From: Streptomyces griseus
GTDB lineage: Bacteria; Actinomycetota; Actinomycetes; Nanopelagicales; Nanopelagicaceae
NCBI GenBank assembly: GCA_945884695.1
Contig: CAMCYO010000003.1
Location: 1-64,000 of the forward strand
Direction: 5' to 3'
Length of the DNA stretch: 64,000 nucleotides
Below are positions 28,288 to 37,158 of the stretch, in pieces (position 1 is the first letter of the stretch; the number at the start of each line of letters is the position of its first letter). The notes below the pieces were generated by a model. That model searched no databases. It was not told where the DNA came from and worked only from the letters and a program-made list of their open reading frames with translations. Both the position numbers and the translations under genes were made by a program.

Positions 28288-28322
28288 CTGCATATCTTAC
28301 CCAGGCAAGTATTCTTTCCGGC
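28288..28322. promoter_or_regulatory. 35-bp divergent promoter region for argF and the DUF3039 gene
   Basis: TAAGAT reads leftward at 28299-28294, six bases from the argF ATG. TATTCT reads rightward at 28310-28315, seven bases from the DUF3039 ATG. Ten bases separate the boxes, the same geometry as at xseA/ispH. Confidence 0.55.
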
Positions 28323-28583
28323 ATGGGAATTTTTAGCCGAGAGCCAGAGCAAGACGCAGATTTGCTCACACGCCCGGATTTGCAGGTCGATGATGGAGAC
28401 CACGACCGCTTTTCGCACTACGTCAAGAAAGAGAAGATTCTCAAATCAGCACTCAGTGGCAAGTCAGTAAGAGCGCTCTGCGGAAAGAAGTGGGTTCCTA
28501 CGCGCGATCCCGAAAAGTTTCCTATCTGTCCAGTCTGTAAAGAAATTCACGCAGGTTTGCGACCACCGCCTGATGATAAATAG
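28323..28583 (+). CDS. DUF3039 small zinc-binding protein
   Basis: The 86-residue protein has the DUF3039 pattern: DHDRFSHYV near residue 27, then RALCGKKWVP and PICPVCKEI, giving three cysteines that could bind zinc. Its function is unknown; the family is widespread in actinobacteria. Its stop overlaps the start of the GH18 gene by 11 bases, so the two are probably translated together. Transcription is probably leaderless. Confidence 0.85.
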   Translation: MGIFSREPEQDADLLTRPDLQVDDGDHDRFSHYVKKEKILKSALSGKSVRALCGKKWVPTRDPEKFPICPVCKEIHAGLRPPPDDK

Positions 28584-30357
28584 TAAGAGGTTTCGAAATA
28601 ACTTTGTAGTTATCAGCACGCTACTAATATCTTTGGCTCCCATGCTTGGCACAACACATCAAGCGATTGCAGATCCGCTACCTCGCAAGATTCTTTCAGG
28701 ATGGATTCCATATTGGAATATGAAAGAAGCGATTCCATCAATAGTCGCCAATGGTGATTTAATAAAAGAGGTAATGCCATTTTGGTACAGTTTAAAGAGT
28801 CCAAACAAAATTGCCGATGATTACTCAACTGCAAATCCAAGTGTTCCCATGGATATTCCTCTTTCAACAATGCGTGATTCAGGCTTTACTATTATTCCAA
28901 CTATTACTGACGAAACTCTTAATGCCGATGGAACGAAGCCATTAGCGCTAGCAACTTATTTGGCAAATCCGGTAATTCGCACACAGATAGTCAAATTAAT
29001 TAGTGATCTAGTTATTAGCAAAAACTTTGATGGAATTGATTTAGATTTTGAAACCTTTGCCTTTGTGGATCCATCTAGTACGTGGTCGACCACTCGCATT
29101 AATTGGGTGGCATTCATCCAGGAGTTAAGCACCGCCTTACATTCTCAAGGCAAATTGCTCTCCTTAACAACTCCATACCTTTTGGATCCAACTACTGGGA
29201 AAAAAGGCTATTACGTTTATGACTGGGCATCAACGGGGCCAATGATTGATCGTCTTCGAATAATGACGTATGACTATTCGACAACAATTCCAGGACCAAT
29301 CGGCCCAATTGATTGGGTAGAGCGAACCGTCTCATATGCGGTTTCTGTAGTGTCGGCTTCAAAAGTTTATGTAGGAGTTGCAGGATATGGAAAAGATTGG
29401 ATCACAAAAGTTGAGGGTGTATGCCCAGCACAGTATGCAAGTGCAATTAAAACTAACGCTAAACCTGCTGCAGTAATCATGAAAGACATGCCCGGATTAG
29501 CTGCAAAGAATGGCGCTACACCAACATATAGCGAAGTTAATGCAGAGGTCACCTTTACTTACAAAAAGCCATATACCGTTAAAAATGATGCAGGTGTTGT
29601 GACTACATGTACGGCAACACATACCGTTTGGTATCAAGATGCTAGAAGTTACGCATCGAGGGCGCAATTAGTTGCCAAATACCACTTAGGGGGGTTGGCA
29701 GCATGGACTCTTGGCTGGGAAGATTTATCAGCAAGTGAAGCAGTTCGAACAGTTGGTAAAGCCATTGCTCCAGATCAAGTGGTAAGTACTCTTACATTTG
29801 ATACAAATGAAATTGAATACGGGATTCCGATTAATCTCAAAGGTGTGTTTCAACTTCAAGATAAGCAACCAGTAGTTGGGCTACCAATACACCTAGAAAT
29901 TCGAACCCTTGGAGATTCAAATTGGCGTGAAATACTTCAGACCACCACAGGAGCCGATGGATCCGTAATAACTCCACTTATATTGGGAACTTCGACAGCT
30001 GTGCGATTGCGCTCAGATGCTTCTTGGGAACGCTTAAGTTCTCAAAGTTCAGAGTTGCAGGTTTCAATTAGAGGCAAACTCTCTCTCAATGCACCAACAT
30101 CGAGCCCTGTGGGGGTTCCAATACTTATCCAAGGTAGCGTGCAACCAAAAAGAGCAGGTTTTGATATTTCATTAGAGCGATTTACTCTTGGTACCTGGAA
30201 TCCCTTTGGTGAGAAAATCCAGACAGATGCAAATGGGAATTATTCTCTTTCTGTTACAGAATCAACCCGCACACCAGCGCGATATCGAGTAATAATGGGT
30301 GGCGATGAAAAAATAGTGGGGCAAGTCAGCTCCACTTTCACAGTTGTGATTTATTAG
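28573..30357 (+). CDS. Secreted glycoside hydrolase family 18 protein with Ig-like domains
   Basis: The 594-residue product has a signal peptide (about residues 1-33) and a GH18 barrel. The catalytic motif FDGIDLDFE is at 152-160, with E160 as the acid, and LRIMTYDYS near 237-245 is the typical barrel strand. The C-terminal third holds two immunoglobulin-like beta domains (about 395-500 and 500-594). The barrel resembles YaaH/SleL-type cell-wall or chitin-degrading enzymes. It is placed in an operon with DUF3039 and before clpS. Substrate (chitin versus peptidoglycan) cannot be decided. Confidence 0.87.
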   Translation: MINSKRFRNNFVVISTLLISLAPMLGTTHQAIADPLPRKILSGWIPYWNMKEAIPSIVANGDLIKEVMPFWYSLKSPNKIADDYSTANPSVPMDIPLSTMRDSGFTIIPTITDETLNADGTKPLALATYLANPVIRTQIVKLISDLVISKNFDGIDLDFETFAFVDPSSTWSTTRINWVAFIQELSTALHSQGKLLSLTTPYLLDPTTGKKGYYVYDWASTGPMIDRLRIMTYDYSTTIPGPIGPIDWVERTVSYAVSVVSASKVYVGVAGYGKDWITKVEGVCPAQYASAIKTNAKPAAVIMKDMPGLAAKNGATPTYSEVNAEVTFTYKKPYTVKNDAGVVTTCTATHTVWYQDARSYASRAQLVAKYHLGGLAAWTLGWEDLSASEAVRTVGKAIAPDQVVSTLTFDTNEIEYGIPINLKGVFQLQDKQPVVGLPIHLEIRTLGDSNWREILQTTTGADGSVITPLILGTSTAVRLRSDASWERLSSQSSELQVSIRGKLSLNAPTSSPVGVPILIQGSVQPKRAGFDISLERFTLGTWNPFGEKIQTDANGNYSLSVTESTRTPARYRVIMGGDEKIVGQVSSTFTVVIY

Positions 30358-30367
30358 TAAATATTAG

Positions 30368-30673
30368 ATGAGGACGCCCAGAATGGTTGACACTGAAGAA
30401 AAGGTTGAGGATTTAATAAGCCCCAATTTCTTCATTGATCGCCCCTGGATCACGATTGTCTGGGATGACCCGGTAAATTTGATGACCTATGTAACTTATG
30501 TCTTGATGACTCTGTTTGGATATTCGAAAGAACGCGCACATGAATTGATGTTGCAGGTTCATAATGAAGGTAAAGCAGTTGTATCTAGTGGACGCCGCGA
30601 AGAAATGGAACGAGACGTACAAAGGCTTCATGAAAAAGGCTTGTGGGCAACGCTACAAAGAGATGATCAATAA
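30368..30673 (+). CDS. clpS: ATP-dependent Clp protease adaptor ClpS
   Basis: ClpS brings N-degron substrates to ClpC/ClpA. The core motif [21 protein letters not shown] and [23 protein letters not shown] are typical. In actinobacterial ClpS the sequence around WDDPVNLM forms the N-degron pocket. The 101-residue length is normal. An alternative ATG at 30392 would shorten the N-terminus. It is followed with no gap by the DUF2017 gene, a conserved actinobacterial pair. Confidence 0.93.
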   Translation: MRTPRMVDTEEKVEDLISPNFFIDRPWITIVWDDPVNLMTYVTYVLMTLFGYSKERAHELMLQVHNEGKAVVSSGRREEMERDVQRLHEKGLWATLQRDDQ

Positions 30674-31237
30674 GTGACAACCTCTACAGCTTTTAATCGT
30701 CACGGTGAAAATTCCTTTGTAGCAACATTTGCACAAACCGAAAGAGAGGTTCTCATTAACTTAACTGAACAGTTAATCGAAATTCTCGCCGAAAGAGTAG
30801 ATGATGTGTATCGCGATCCATTGGCAGCCATGGTGGGTATCACTGGGCATGATTCACCCCCTGATGACGACGTGCTATTGCGATTACTTCCTAACGCATA
30901 TGTAGACCCCATTGAGTCAGCAGAGTTTCGCAGGTATACCGAGTCGGGATTGAGAGATAAAAAACGCGCGCATGCAATGGCGGTACGTTCACATCTTCTT
31001 AATGAAACTGCGGAGCAAGTTTGCCTTGACCACGACAGCGCACAAGCGTGGCTCGGTGCGCTTAATGACATTCGATTGGCGCTCGGCGTGAGGTTGAAAG
31101 TTGAAGAAAACTCCCATGAACAACTGGAATTACTTGCCCCAGATGATCCAATGCGAGGGGTGTATGCGGTCTACACGTGGCTTGGATGGTTGCAGGAAAG
31201 TTTGATTCTTTCACTCATGGATGATGCAGAAGAATAG
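30674..31237 (+). CDS. DUF2017 protein
   Basis: The 187-residue helical protein is the usual neighbour of clpS in actinobacteria. It has the DUF2017 pattern of a conserved ADRVDDVYRDPL-like segment here read as ERVDDVYRDPLA, and a C-terminal YTWLGWLQESLI. The GTG start follows the clpS stop directly. Function is unknown; association with Clp proteolysis is inferred from context only. The TAG stop is part of a terminator stem. Confidence 0.85.
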   Translation: MTTSTAFNRHGENSFVATFAQTEREVLINLTEQLIEILAERVDDVYRDPLAAMVGITGHDSPPDDDVLLRLLPNAYVDPIESAEFRRYTESGLRDKKRAHAMAVRSHLLNETAEQVCLDHDSAQAWLGALNDIRLALGVRLKVEENSHEQLELLAPDDPMRGVYAVYTWLGWLQESLILSLMDDAEE

Positions 31238-31270
31238 GGAGGTCAAAGTTTCCTTCGACCTCCCTACTTT
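31235..31270. terminator. Bidirectional terminator between DUF2017 and actinorhodopsin genes
   Basis: TAGGGAGGTC (31235-31244) pairs perfectly with GACCTCCCTA (31257-31266) around a 12-base loop, and CTTTAT follows on the + strand. The stop codon of the DUF2017 gene is the first three bases of the stem. The hairpin serves convergent transcripts. Confidence 0.75.
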
Positions 31271-31284
31271 ATGAGAATTACTTC

Positions 31285-32040
31285 TTAGTGGTCGTCCTTC
31301 ATTCCTTCTGCTACTGACTTCATTCGTGCAATTTTCAGAATAGTTAAACCGAAAACGCACTTTGCAACTACGTCAGCGATGCTGTAACCCACTTGACGAT
31401 ACAAGAACGCATCGGTTCCTGTGATATTCAAGAGAGGGAAGAGGTAGGAGATTGGATATACACCCCATGAAGCAATAAGAAGAAGCCTTAAGCGCCCGAC
31501 GGTTGCTGCGACTCCTTCTGGCTGACGCTCTAGTGATTTTCCAAGTTCTACATAAAGTACATAGAGAATGTACAAGAATGGAATCGTAGAGAGCACTCCG
31601 AATAGAATCTTTGTGCTGTTTTCCGTTGCAATCTCGCCTGGGTAGCCGAGAGCGATCATTGCAATTGCTGCTGGTACCAGACGTCCAATTAATGAACTTG
31701 AAGCAGCTTTAGCAAGTGCAAGAACTGCTACTAATTCTACCAATAGTAGTGGAACAGTTAATAGCCAATCTACATAACGGTATGCCTCGTTAAATGAACC
31801 AGCTCCAGATGTGCTCACATTAAATCCATCGGATGCTTCAGCAAAAGAATTGAAGATTCTGATGTAGTGATAGCCAGCAATAAAAGTGACCATCGATGAA
31901 ATGACGAGTGCGTTTCTATATTTTGGAAGCACGCGGTTCTGTGACACAAGCGTGTACACGGTGCATGCCAACATTGAAATGAGTCCAAACGAAAATACGT
32001 TATAGACCATATTCCATTGAGTACTTGTGAGAGTAAGCAT
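31285..32040 (-). CDS. actR: Actinorhodopsin (light-driven proton pump)
   Basis: The 251-residue seven-helix rhodopsin has the retinal Schiff-base lysine K227 (ADVVAKCVFG). The proton acceptor D91, T95 and donor E102 lie in YRYVDWLLTVPLLLVE, the DTE pattern of outward proton pumps. L99 corresponds to the spectral-tuning site and predicts green absorption. H58 matches the histidine partnered with the acceptor in proteorhodopsin. G148 (KILFGVLSTIPF) aligns with the fenestration glycine of Gloeobacter rhodopsin and xanthorhodopsin, which permits a carotenoid antenna. A ribosome-binding site (GGAGG) precedes the ATG. No retinal or carotenoid gene is present in the window. Confidence 0.95.
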   Translation of the reverse strand: MLTLTSTQWNMVYNVFSFGLISMLACTVYTLVSQNRVLPKYRNALVISSMVTFIAGYHYIRIFNSFAEASDGFNVSTSGAGSFNEAYRYVDWLLTVPLLLVELVAVLALAKAASSSLIGRLVPAAIAMIALGYPGEIATENSTKILFGVLSTIPFLYILYVLYVELGKSLERQPEGVAATVGRLRLLLIASWGVYPISYLFPLLNITGTDAFLYRQVGYSIADVVAKCVFGLTILKIARMKSVAEGMKDDH

Positions 32041-32071
32041 CTATTTAAGCCTCCGTAGGGCCTCTATATTT

Positions 32072-32093
32072 TTTCTCCTCCGGCGAGGAGAAA
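32072..32093 (-). promoter_or_regulatory. Hairpin in the 5' region of the actinorhodopsin gene
   Basis: TTTCTCCTC and GAGGAGAAA form a perfect 9-bp stem around a four-base loop. It ends 31 bases before the rhodopsin ATG on the minus strand, close to the real ribosome-binding site. The arm itself contains GGAGGAG on the transcript strand, which could mimic a ribosome-binding site. The rest of 32094-32287 shows no gene. Confidence 0.4.
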
Positions 32094-32287
32094 CGCACAG
32101 CGCCAGAGCGGGGAGCAGGTCTTGAGGCGCTACGCCAAAATAGATTGTGTACCAGGTCACTAATTTTCGCTCGTTGAAATTAGGGCTAGGAGGGTCATTT
32201 CAGGGGTGAATTTTCAAAGTTTCCGCCCATTGGCTGGGCTCTTGGGGGCAATACCCCCTCTCGCGGGTCGAGAAGTAGGCTTGCAGT

Positions 32288-33088
32288 GTGAGTGATGCCC
32301 CAATAGGAATATTTGATTCAGGTGTAGGTGGCCTCACCGTTGCCCGAGCAATCTTGGATCAGCTTCCCAAGGAATCAACTTTATATATAGGTGACACCGC
32401 CCGTGGACCGTACGGCCCAAGACCTTTAGCAGAGGTTCGTACCTTTGCACTCGAAACCTTAGATTTCTTAGTTGACCAAGGTGTTAAAGCAATTGTCATT
32501 GCCTGCAATACAGCCAGTGCTGCAATGTTACGAGATGCGCGCGAGCGATATTCCATTCCTGTTATAGAAGTAATCGCGCCCGCTGTTCGCCGTGCGGTTG
32601 CAGCTACAAGAACTGGTCGAATTGGCGTAATTGGTACACGAGCAACGATTGATTCAAAAGCTTATATGGATGCTTTTGCTGCTGCCACACAGTTAGAAAT
32701 TACATCAATTGCATGCCCTAAATTTGTTGAATACGTTGAACGCGGTGAAACTTCGGGAAATGAAATAACCCAAATTGCGCGTGATTACTTAGCGCCGATT
32801 ATTAGTGCAGATGTCGATACCTTGGTGCTTGGTTGTACTCACTATCCTCTTCTCACTGGTGTGATTTCTTATGTTGTTGGAAATAACGTCTCACTTGTAT
32901 CAAGTGCTGAAGAAACAGCAAAAGATCTTTACAGAGTTCTCGTTGAAAATTCCTTACTTCGCGAGAATAAGATTGCACCTGCCACACATCGCTTTCTTGC
33001 AACAGGGGATGCAAAATCATTTGAATCCCTAGCACGCAGATTTCTCGGTCCAGAAGTTGGACGAGTAGAACATCAAGATTTGGCCTAG
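32288..33088 (+). CDS. murI: Glutamate racemase
   Basis: MurI makes D-glutamate for peptidoglycan. The two active-site cysteines are in [11 protein letters not shown] and LGCTHYPLL, and the N-terminal [14 protein letters not shown] has the acidic partner. The 266-residue length is normal. The GTG start is preceded at six bases by TAGGCT, so translation is probably leaderless. It heads a conserved actinobacterial set murI-rph-rdgB. Confidence 0.94.
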   Translation: MSDAPIGIFDSGVGGLTVARAILDQLPKESTLYIGDTARGPYGPRPLAEVRTFALETLDFLVDQGVKAIVIACNTASAAMLRDARERYSIPVIEVIAPAVRRAVAATRTGRIGVIGTRATIDSKAYMDAFAAATQLEITSIACPKFVEYVERGETSGNEITQIARDYLAPIISADVDTLVLGCTHYPLLTGVISYVVGNNVSLVSSAEETAKDLYRVLVENSLLRENKIAPATHRFLATGDAKSFESLARRFLGPEVGRVEHQDLA

Positions 33089-33099
33089 GGAAGGAAAGC

Positions 33100-33825
33100 A
33101 TGAGTCGTATTGATGGACGAGGTAACGCTGATTTGCGCAACATTAAATTCACGCGCAATTGGTTAGATAATGCAGAAGGCTCTGTCCTCGTTGAATTCGG
33201 CGCAACTCGTGTCCTATGCGTTGCTTCATTTACACCTGGTGTTCCTCGCTGGTTAAAAGATACCGGCAAAGGTTGGGTCACCTCCGAATACGCAATGTTG
33301 CCTCGTGCAACACACACACGCTCCGATCGAGAAAGCGTTAAAGGAAAACTTGGTGGACGAACGCAAGAGATATCCAGACTTGTAGGACGTTCTTTGAGAT
33401 CCATAGTAAATATGAAAGAACTTGGAGAGAACACGATCGTGATTGATTGCGATGTATTGCAAGCAGATGGTGGAACTAGAACTGCTGCTATAACTGGTGC
33501 TTATATTGCGCTAGCTGATGCAATCGCTTGGGCAAAGGAAAAGGGATATATCAACGCCAAATCTCAACCACTTGCTGATTCAGTTTCTGCAATTAGTGTT
33601 GGAATAATTGATGGCATTCCCATGCTGGATCTCTGCTATGAAGAAGATGTTCGAGCAGATACAGATATGAACGTTGTATGCAGCGGAAATGGAAAATTTA
33701 TTGAGGTGCAAGGAACTGCTGAGGGTCAACCCTTTGATCGCCAACTTTTAGATTCATTATTGGATTTGGCAGTTGCGGGATGCGCTGAACTAACGGCGTT
33801 ACAACGCCAGGTACTGTCTTCATAA
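33100..33825 (+). CDS. rph: Ribonuclease PH
   Basis: RNase PH trims tRNA 3' ends by phosphorolysis. Family features include [34 protein letters not shown] and [18 protein letters not shown] with catalytic acidic residues. The 241-residue length is typical. AAGGAAAG precedes the ATG. It is co-transcribed with murI and rdgB. Confidence 0.95.
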   Translation: MSRIDGRGNADLRNIKFTRNWLDNAEGSVLVEFGATRVLCVASFTPGVPRWLKDTGKGWVTSEYAMLPRATHTRSDRESVKGKLGGRTQEISRLVGRSLRSIVNMKELGENTIVIDCDVLQADGGTRTAAITGAYIALADAIAWAKEKGYINAKSQPLADSVSAISVGIIDGIPMLDLCYEEDVRADTDMNVVCSGNGKFIEVQGTAEGQPFDRQLLDSLLDLAVAGCAELTALQRQVLSS

Positions 33826-33831
33826 TTTTCT

Positions 33832-34452
33832 ATGAAATCGCACCCATTAGTTTTAGCAACCCGAAATGCTGGAAAAATTGAAGAGTTTCGCAGGATTTTA
33901 GATGAGATTGCCCCTGGTCAGGTAGAACTTATTGGCCTGGAGAAATTTCCACATCTAGGAGATGTTGAGGAAACTGGCAAAACATTTGAAGAAAATTCTC
34001 TACTTAAGGCTAGGACGATCTGCCTTGCAACAGGAATTTCAGCGATAGCCGATGACAGCGGTTTATGTGTTGATTTTCTTGGGGGGGATCCTGGAATTTA
34101 CTCTGCACGCTGGTCAGGAACTCATGGTGATGACAAAGCTAATGTGCAAAAAGTACTTACACAGCTGCATGGCCTGCCAAGTGAAAAACGAAGCGCACAT
34201 TTCATGTGCGTGACATCTTTTATTACTCCGGCAGGTATTGAAATTGCGCAAGAGGGGATACTTGAGGGTTATATCTTGACCGAGCCAATTGGTACTTTTG
34301 GATTTGGCTATGACCCAATTTTTCAGCCTTGCGGAAGCACACTTTCCCTCGCAGAAATGAGCGCAGAAGCCAAAGATTCCATAAGCCATAGAGGCCAATC
34401 GCTACGGGCGATTGCGCCTCGGGTTACCCAAATGCTTGCCACGCTGGGGTAA
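33832..34452 (+). CDS. rdgB: RdgB/HAM1-family non-canonical purine NTP pyrophosphatase
   Basis: The enzyme removes ITP, dITP and XTP from nucleotide pools. Motifs are LATRNAGKIEEF (N-terminal nucleotide loop), ADDSGLCVDFLGGDPGIYSAR and GFGYDPIFQP with the SHRGQSL element. The 206-residue length is normal. It follows rph after 6 bases in the same operon. Confidence 0.94.
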   Translation: MKSHPLVLATRNAGKIEEFRRILDEIAPGQVELIGLEKFPHLGDVEETGKTFEENSLLKARTICLATGISAIADDSGLCVDFLGGDPGIYSARWSGTHGDDKANVQKVLTQLHGLPSEKRSAHFMCVTSFITPAGIEIAQEGILEGYILTEPIGTFGFGYDPIFQPCGSTLSLAEMSAEAKDSISHRGQSLRAIAPRVTQMLATLG

Positions 34453-34508
34453 CCTTCTCCTATAAGTATTGTCTTACGAAGATTACTTACTCAACCCAAG
34501 GAGTTACT

Positions 34509-35348
34509 GTGGCTGTAAAGAAAGTAACCGCTAAGAAGTCTGCGGCCAAGAAGAAACCAGCAAAGAAGGCAACTGCAAAACGATCTGTTGCCAAAAAATC
34601 ACCGGCAAGAAAATCTGCCGTGAAGAAGTCAGTTATTAAAAAGACTACGGCTAAGAAATCAGCAAAGAAGAAATCTGTTGCTAAAAAGTCTGCGTCCAGA
34701 AAGAAATCTACGGCAAAAAAATCCTCTGCAAGAGGTACAAAATTTAGCGTTCCACCAGTTCCGATTGGATCTGTTTCTCGGTCCTCAAGAATTGATGTTG
34801 GAACGACACCAACTCCTAAGGGTGCTCTGACATCAAAAGTTTCACCGGCGAAGAAAGTTGGAAACTCTAATCGCGTATTTATCGCAGTAGCAATTGGAGT
34901 TGCTCTTTTATTGCTGATTGTTTGGGGAAGATCAACAGGTAGCGATGACGAAGCTGCAACACCAGCGCCTTCTATTCCTGCAGTTGAATCCACAACTCCA
35001 GCACCTGAACCAACCGAATCTGCTTTAGAAACTTCAGTTCCTACAGTTTCTGCAGTTGAAGCACCAGGTGGCGTAGTTGCTCATTATTACAAGGCAACAG
35101 GAACTACAACTATCTTCTGGAAAGCTCCAATGGCAGTTGACGGCTTGACCGGCTACAGCGTTGAAGCTTCATCAAATAGCGGAGAGTGGACAATGCTCTC
35201 AACAGTCCCTGCAACGCAACTCTCACTAGATATTACTAAGGGTGAAAGTTCTTCAACGGACTGGACATCGTTTAGAGTGTCAAGTGTTTATGCAGATTCA
35301 CAAATTGCATCTGCTAAGCCATTTGGTTTACCAGGCATGTATTCATAA
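34509..35348 (+). CDS. Membrane protein with histone-H1-like Lys/Ala tail and extracytoplasmic fibronectin-III-like domain
   Basis: The 279-residue protein has three parts. Residues 4-76 are a low-complexity chain of AKK, VKK and SAKK repeats like the C-terminal tails of histone H1 and HU/Hc1-type proteins. Residues 123-139 form one membrane helix. A Pro/Thr/Glu linker (146-180) leads to a domain of about 85 residues (187-272) with a fibronectin-III-like pattern (TIFWKAPM then TGYSVEASS). By the positive-inside rule the basic region is cytoplasmic, and could bind DNA or RNA, with the other domain outside. The GTG start has AAGGAG upstream. I know no named family for this combination. Confidence 0.75.
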   Translation: MAVKKVTAKKSAAKKKPAKKATAKRSVAKKSPARKSAVKKSVIKKTTAKKSAKKKSVAKKSASRKKSTAKKSSARGTKFSVPPVPIGSVSRSSRIDVGTTPTPKGALTSKVSPAKKVGNSNRVFIAVAIGVALLLLIVWGRSTGSDDEAATPAPSIPAVESTTPAPEPTESALETSVPTVSAVEAPGGVVAHYYKATGTTTIFWKAPMAVDGLTGYSVEASSNSGEWTMLSTVPATQLSLDITKGESSSTDWTSFRVSSVYADSQIASAKPFGLPGMYS

Positions 35349-35360
35349 GACGTTTTACTA

Positions 35361-35397
35361 AATAGCCCTCGCACTTTGTGCGAGGGCTATTTTATTT
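35361..35397. terminator. Bidirectional intrinsic terminator
   Basis: AATAGCCCTCGCAC and GTGCGAGGGCTATT form a near-perfect stem of about 13-14 bp around a short loop, with TTTTATTT following on the + strand. On the minus strand the A-rich start provides the U-run. The stop codon of the convergent acyltransferase gene (35387-35389) is inside the stem. Confidence 0.9.
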
Positions 35398-37153
35398 CTG
35401 GCGCTTGAAGAAGTGTAAGAATTGCACTGACATAAGCATTTATACCTTCGGGAACTAAGTGAACTCCATCGGGTGCAAAATACTCAGGATGCCCCTCAGA
35501 AATTTTGCGCCAATCAACAACCGATGCCTGCGAATACTTTTGTGCATACTTAGCGATCAACGCATCATTCTCATCACGCCAGCCTCTTGGGACCGCAGTA
35601 TTGACCACAATAATTTGGGGTTGGTTTTTAATCAACTCAAAAATTTTGGCTACTTCTGCCTCAGCCAAACGATTATTATTTCCAAGGTTTAGAACTATTG
35701 GAGAATTGGGAACTTTGAGGATGTCATGTTCTATCGCCGCTATAAGTTCTGGTGCTTGACGTCCCACACGGGCATTAATTAAGTCAATAGGTTGAGTCTG
35801 AGCCAGTTCATAACGAATGCCTAGAATAACTGAATCTCCCGTAACCCAAAGCCCAGGGATTGTTGAAGGACTTATGTCAGGTTGAGTTTCAGGCTGGCTC
35901 AAGCTGGTTTCAAGTGCTTTCTGGATGCGATCACTTTTCGCTATTGCATTCACGCTGACAAGTGAAGTTGCAATAACAAGAGCGATTACTGAAATTAGTA
36001 CAGCAACCTGTTGTCGAACTCGTACTTTTGTTGTTCGATATTTCATTCCTCTAAACCAGGATTCAACTTGGTCATTTCGGAATGGAAGTTCAACCCACCT
36101 CAGTGAGATGTCAGCAAGTGCAAACACTATAAGAAGTCGGAGCGCATAAAGTGCCCACGGTTGGCCAGTTAAATCAACCGTTGGGCGAGTTACTTGAAAA
36201 ATAATCCAATGCCAGAGATAGATTGCATAAGAGCGTTTACCAATCCATAGAAAGACTGAATTTGTTAGAACTGGTGCAAAACGTGAGGCTGGATGCACAA
36301 CAGACATAATGATTGCGCAACCAAAAATTCCTGCAAGTGGGAAGGCTAATCTATAAAGACTTGGATTACTCTCATCAATAAAAAGAAAACAAGAGATGAG
36401 TCCGAGAAAACCCACCACCCCAATTCCATCGATAAAATCCTGAGCTCTTTGTACGATATTTGTAGTTAAGTTCTGTGGCACCCAACTAACAGCAAGTGCT
36501 GCACCAAGAAATAGACCAATGCTGTGGGTATCTGTTCCAAAATATACGTGGCTAACACTTTGAGCGTTTGCATCATCTAGGCGAAATGAGAGTAACAAAA
36601 GTGCTGCACCAGAGAATGTGGCAATGCCTAGCGCTGCAGCAGGAATAACCTTTTTACCAAAGCGCTTGAGTACAAATAATAGGATTAATGGCCAGATGAT
36701 ATAAAACTGACTTTCAACAGCAAGGGACCACGTGTGCTGAAGAAGCGGTGGACGCCCAATGGAGGCAAAATAATCCTGGTGTCGATAAACAAGTGCCCAG
36801 TTCATGCTTCCGCTTAAAACATAAGGTAGATCTGAAAGGAATCGTTTAATGGCCTCTGGCGCCCAGACTCCAACAAAAAGTGCTGTTGAGAAAATCATGA
36901 AAACAAGAGCGGGAAGTAATCTACGAATGCGCCCAGCATAGAAACCGCGAAGATCTAACCCACCACTTCGCTGAATGGAATCCAATAGCAATCGAGTAAT
37001 AACGTAACCAGAAATGACAAAGAATAGATCTACTCCAAGAAATCCACCTGGTAGCCAAGAAAAGCCAAGGTGATAAAGCATGACCGCAATGACAGCAACT
37101 GCACGCAGTCCATCAATCGCGGGTATATGTCGAATACCGCGTTTATCATCCAT
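35387..37153 (-). CDS. Acyltransferase-3 (OafA/YrhL-type) membrane protein with C-terminal SGNH domain
   Basis: The 588-residue protein starts with the acyltransferase-3 signature IPAIDGLRAVAVIAVMLYHLG (His in the active site) and has ten or more helices up to about residue 385. The HTWSLAVESQFYIIWP segment is also typical. The C-terminal domain (about 430-588) has SGNH blocks: GDSVILGI (block I) and DGVHLVPEG (block V with catalytic Asp and His). OafA-type enzymes add acetyl or other acyl groups to surface polysaccharides. The upstream coiled-coil gene is 5 bases away, so they may share a transcript. Confidence 0.87.
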   Translation of the reverse strand: MDDKRGIRHIPAIDGLRAVAVIAVMLYHLGFSWLPGGFLGVDLFFVISGYVITRLLLDSIQRSGGLDLRGFYAGRIRRLLPALVFMIFSTALFVGVWAPEAIKRFLSDLPYVLSGSMNWALVYRHQDYFASIGRPPLLQHTWSLAVESQFYIIWPLILLFVLKRFGKKVIPAAALGIATFSGAALLLLSFRLDDANAQSVSHVYFGTDTHSIGLFLGAALAVSWVPQNLTTNIVQRAQDFIDGIGVVGFLGLISCFLFIDESNPSLYRLAFPLAGIFGCAIIMSVVHPASRFAPVLTNSVFLWIGKRSYAIYLWHWIIFQVTRPTVDLTGQPWALYALRLLIVFALADISLRWVELPFRNDQVESWFRGMKYRTTKVRVRQQVAVLISVIALVIATSLVSVNAIAKSDRIQKALETSLSQPETQPDISPSTIPGLWVTGDSVILGIRYELAQTQPIDLINARVGRQAPELIAAIEHDILKVPNSPIVLNLGNNNRLAEAEVAKIFELIKNQPQIIVVNTAVPRGWRDENDALIAKYAQKYSQASVVDWRKISEGHPEYFAPDGVHLVPEGINAYVSAILTLLQAPEIK

Positions 37154-37158
37154 AAAAA

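Noticed and set aside
34509-34740. Tandem DNA repeat over the Lys-rich region
   Set aside because: The repetition is at the level of AKK-type codons and is not regular enough to be a DNA repeat array or CRISPR.
34487-34993. Long reverse-strand reading frame over the histone-like region
   Set aside because: It arises from the repeat codons of the + strand gene and gives a low-complexity Ala/Asp/Phe-rich product without support.
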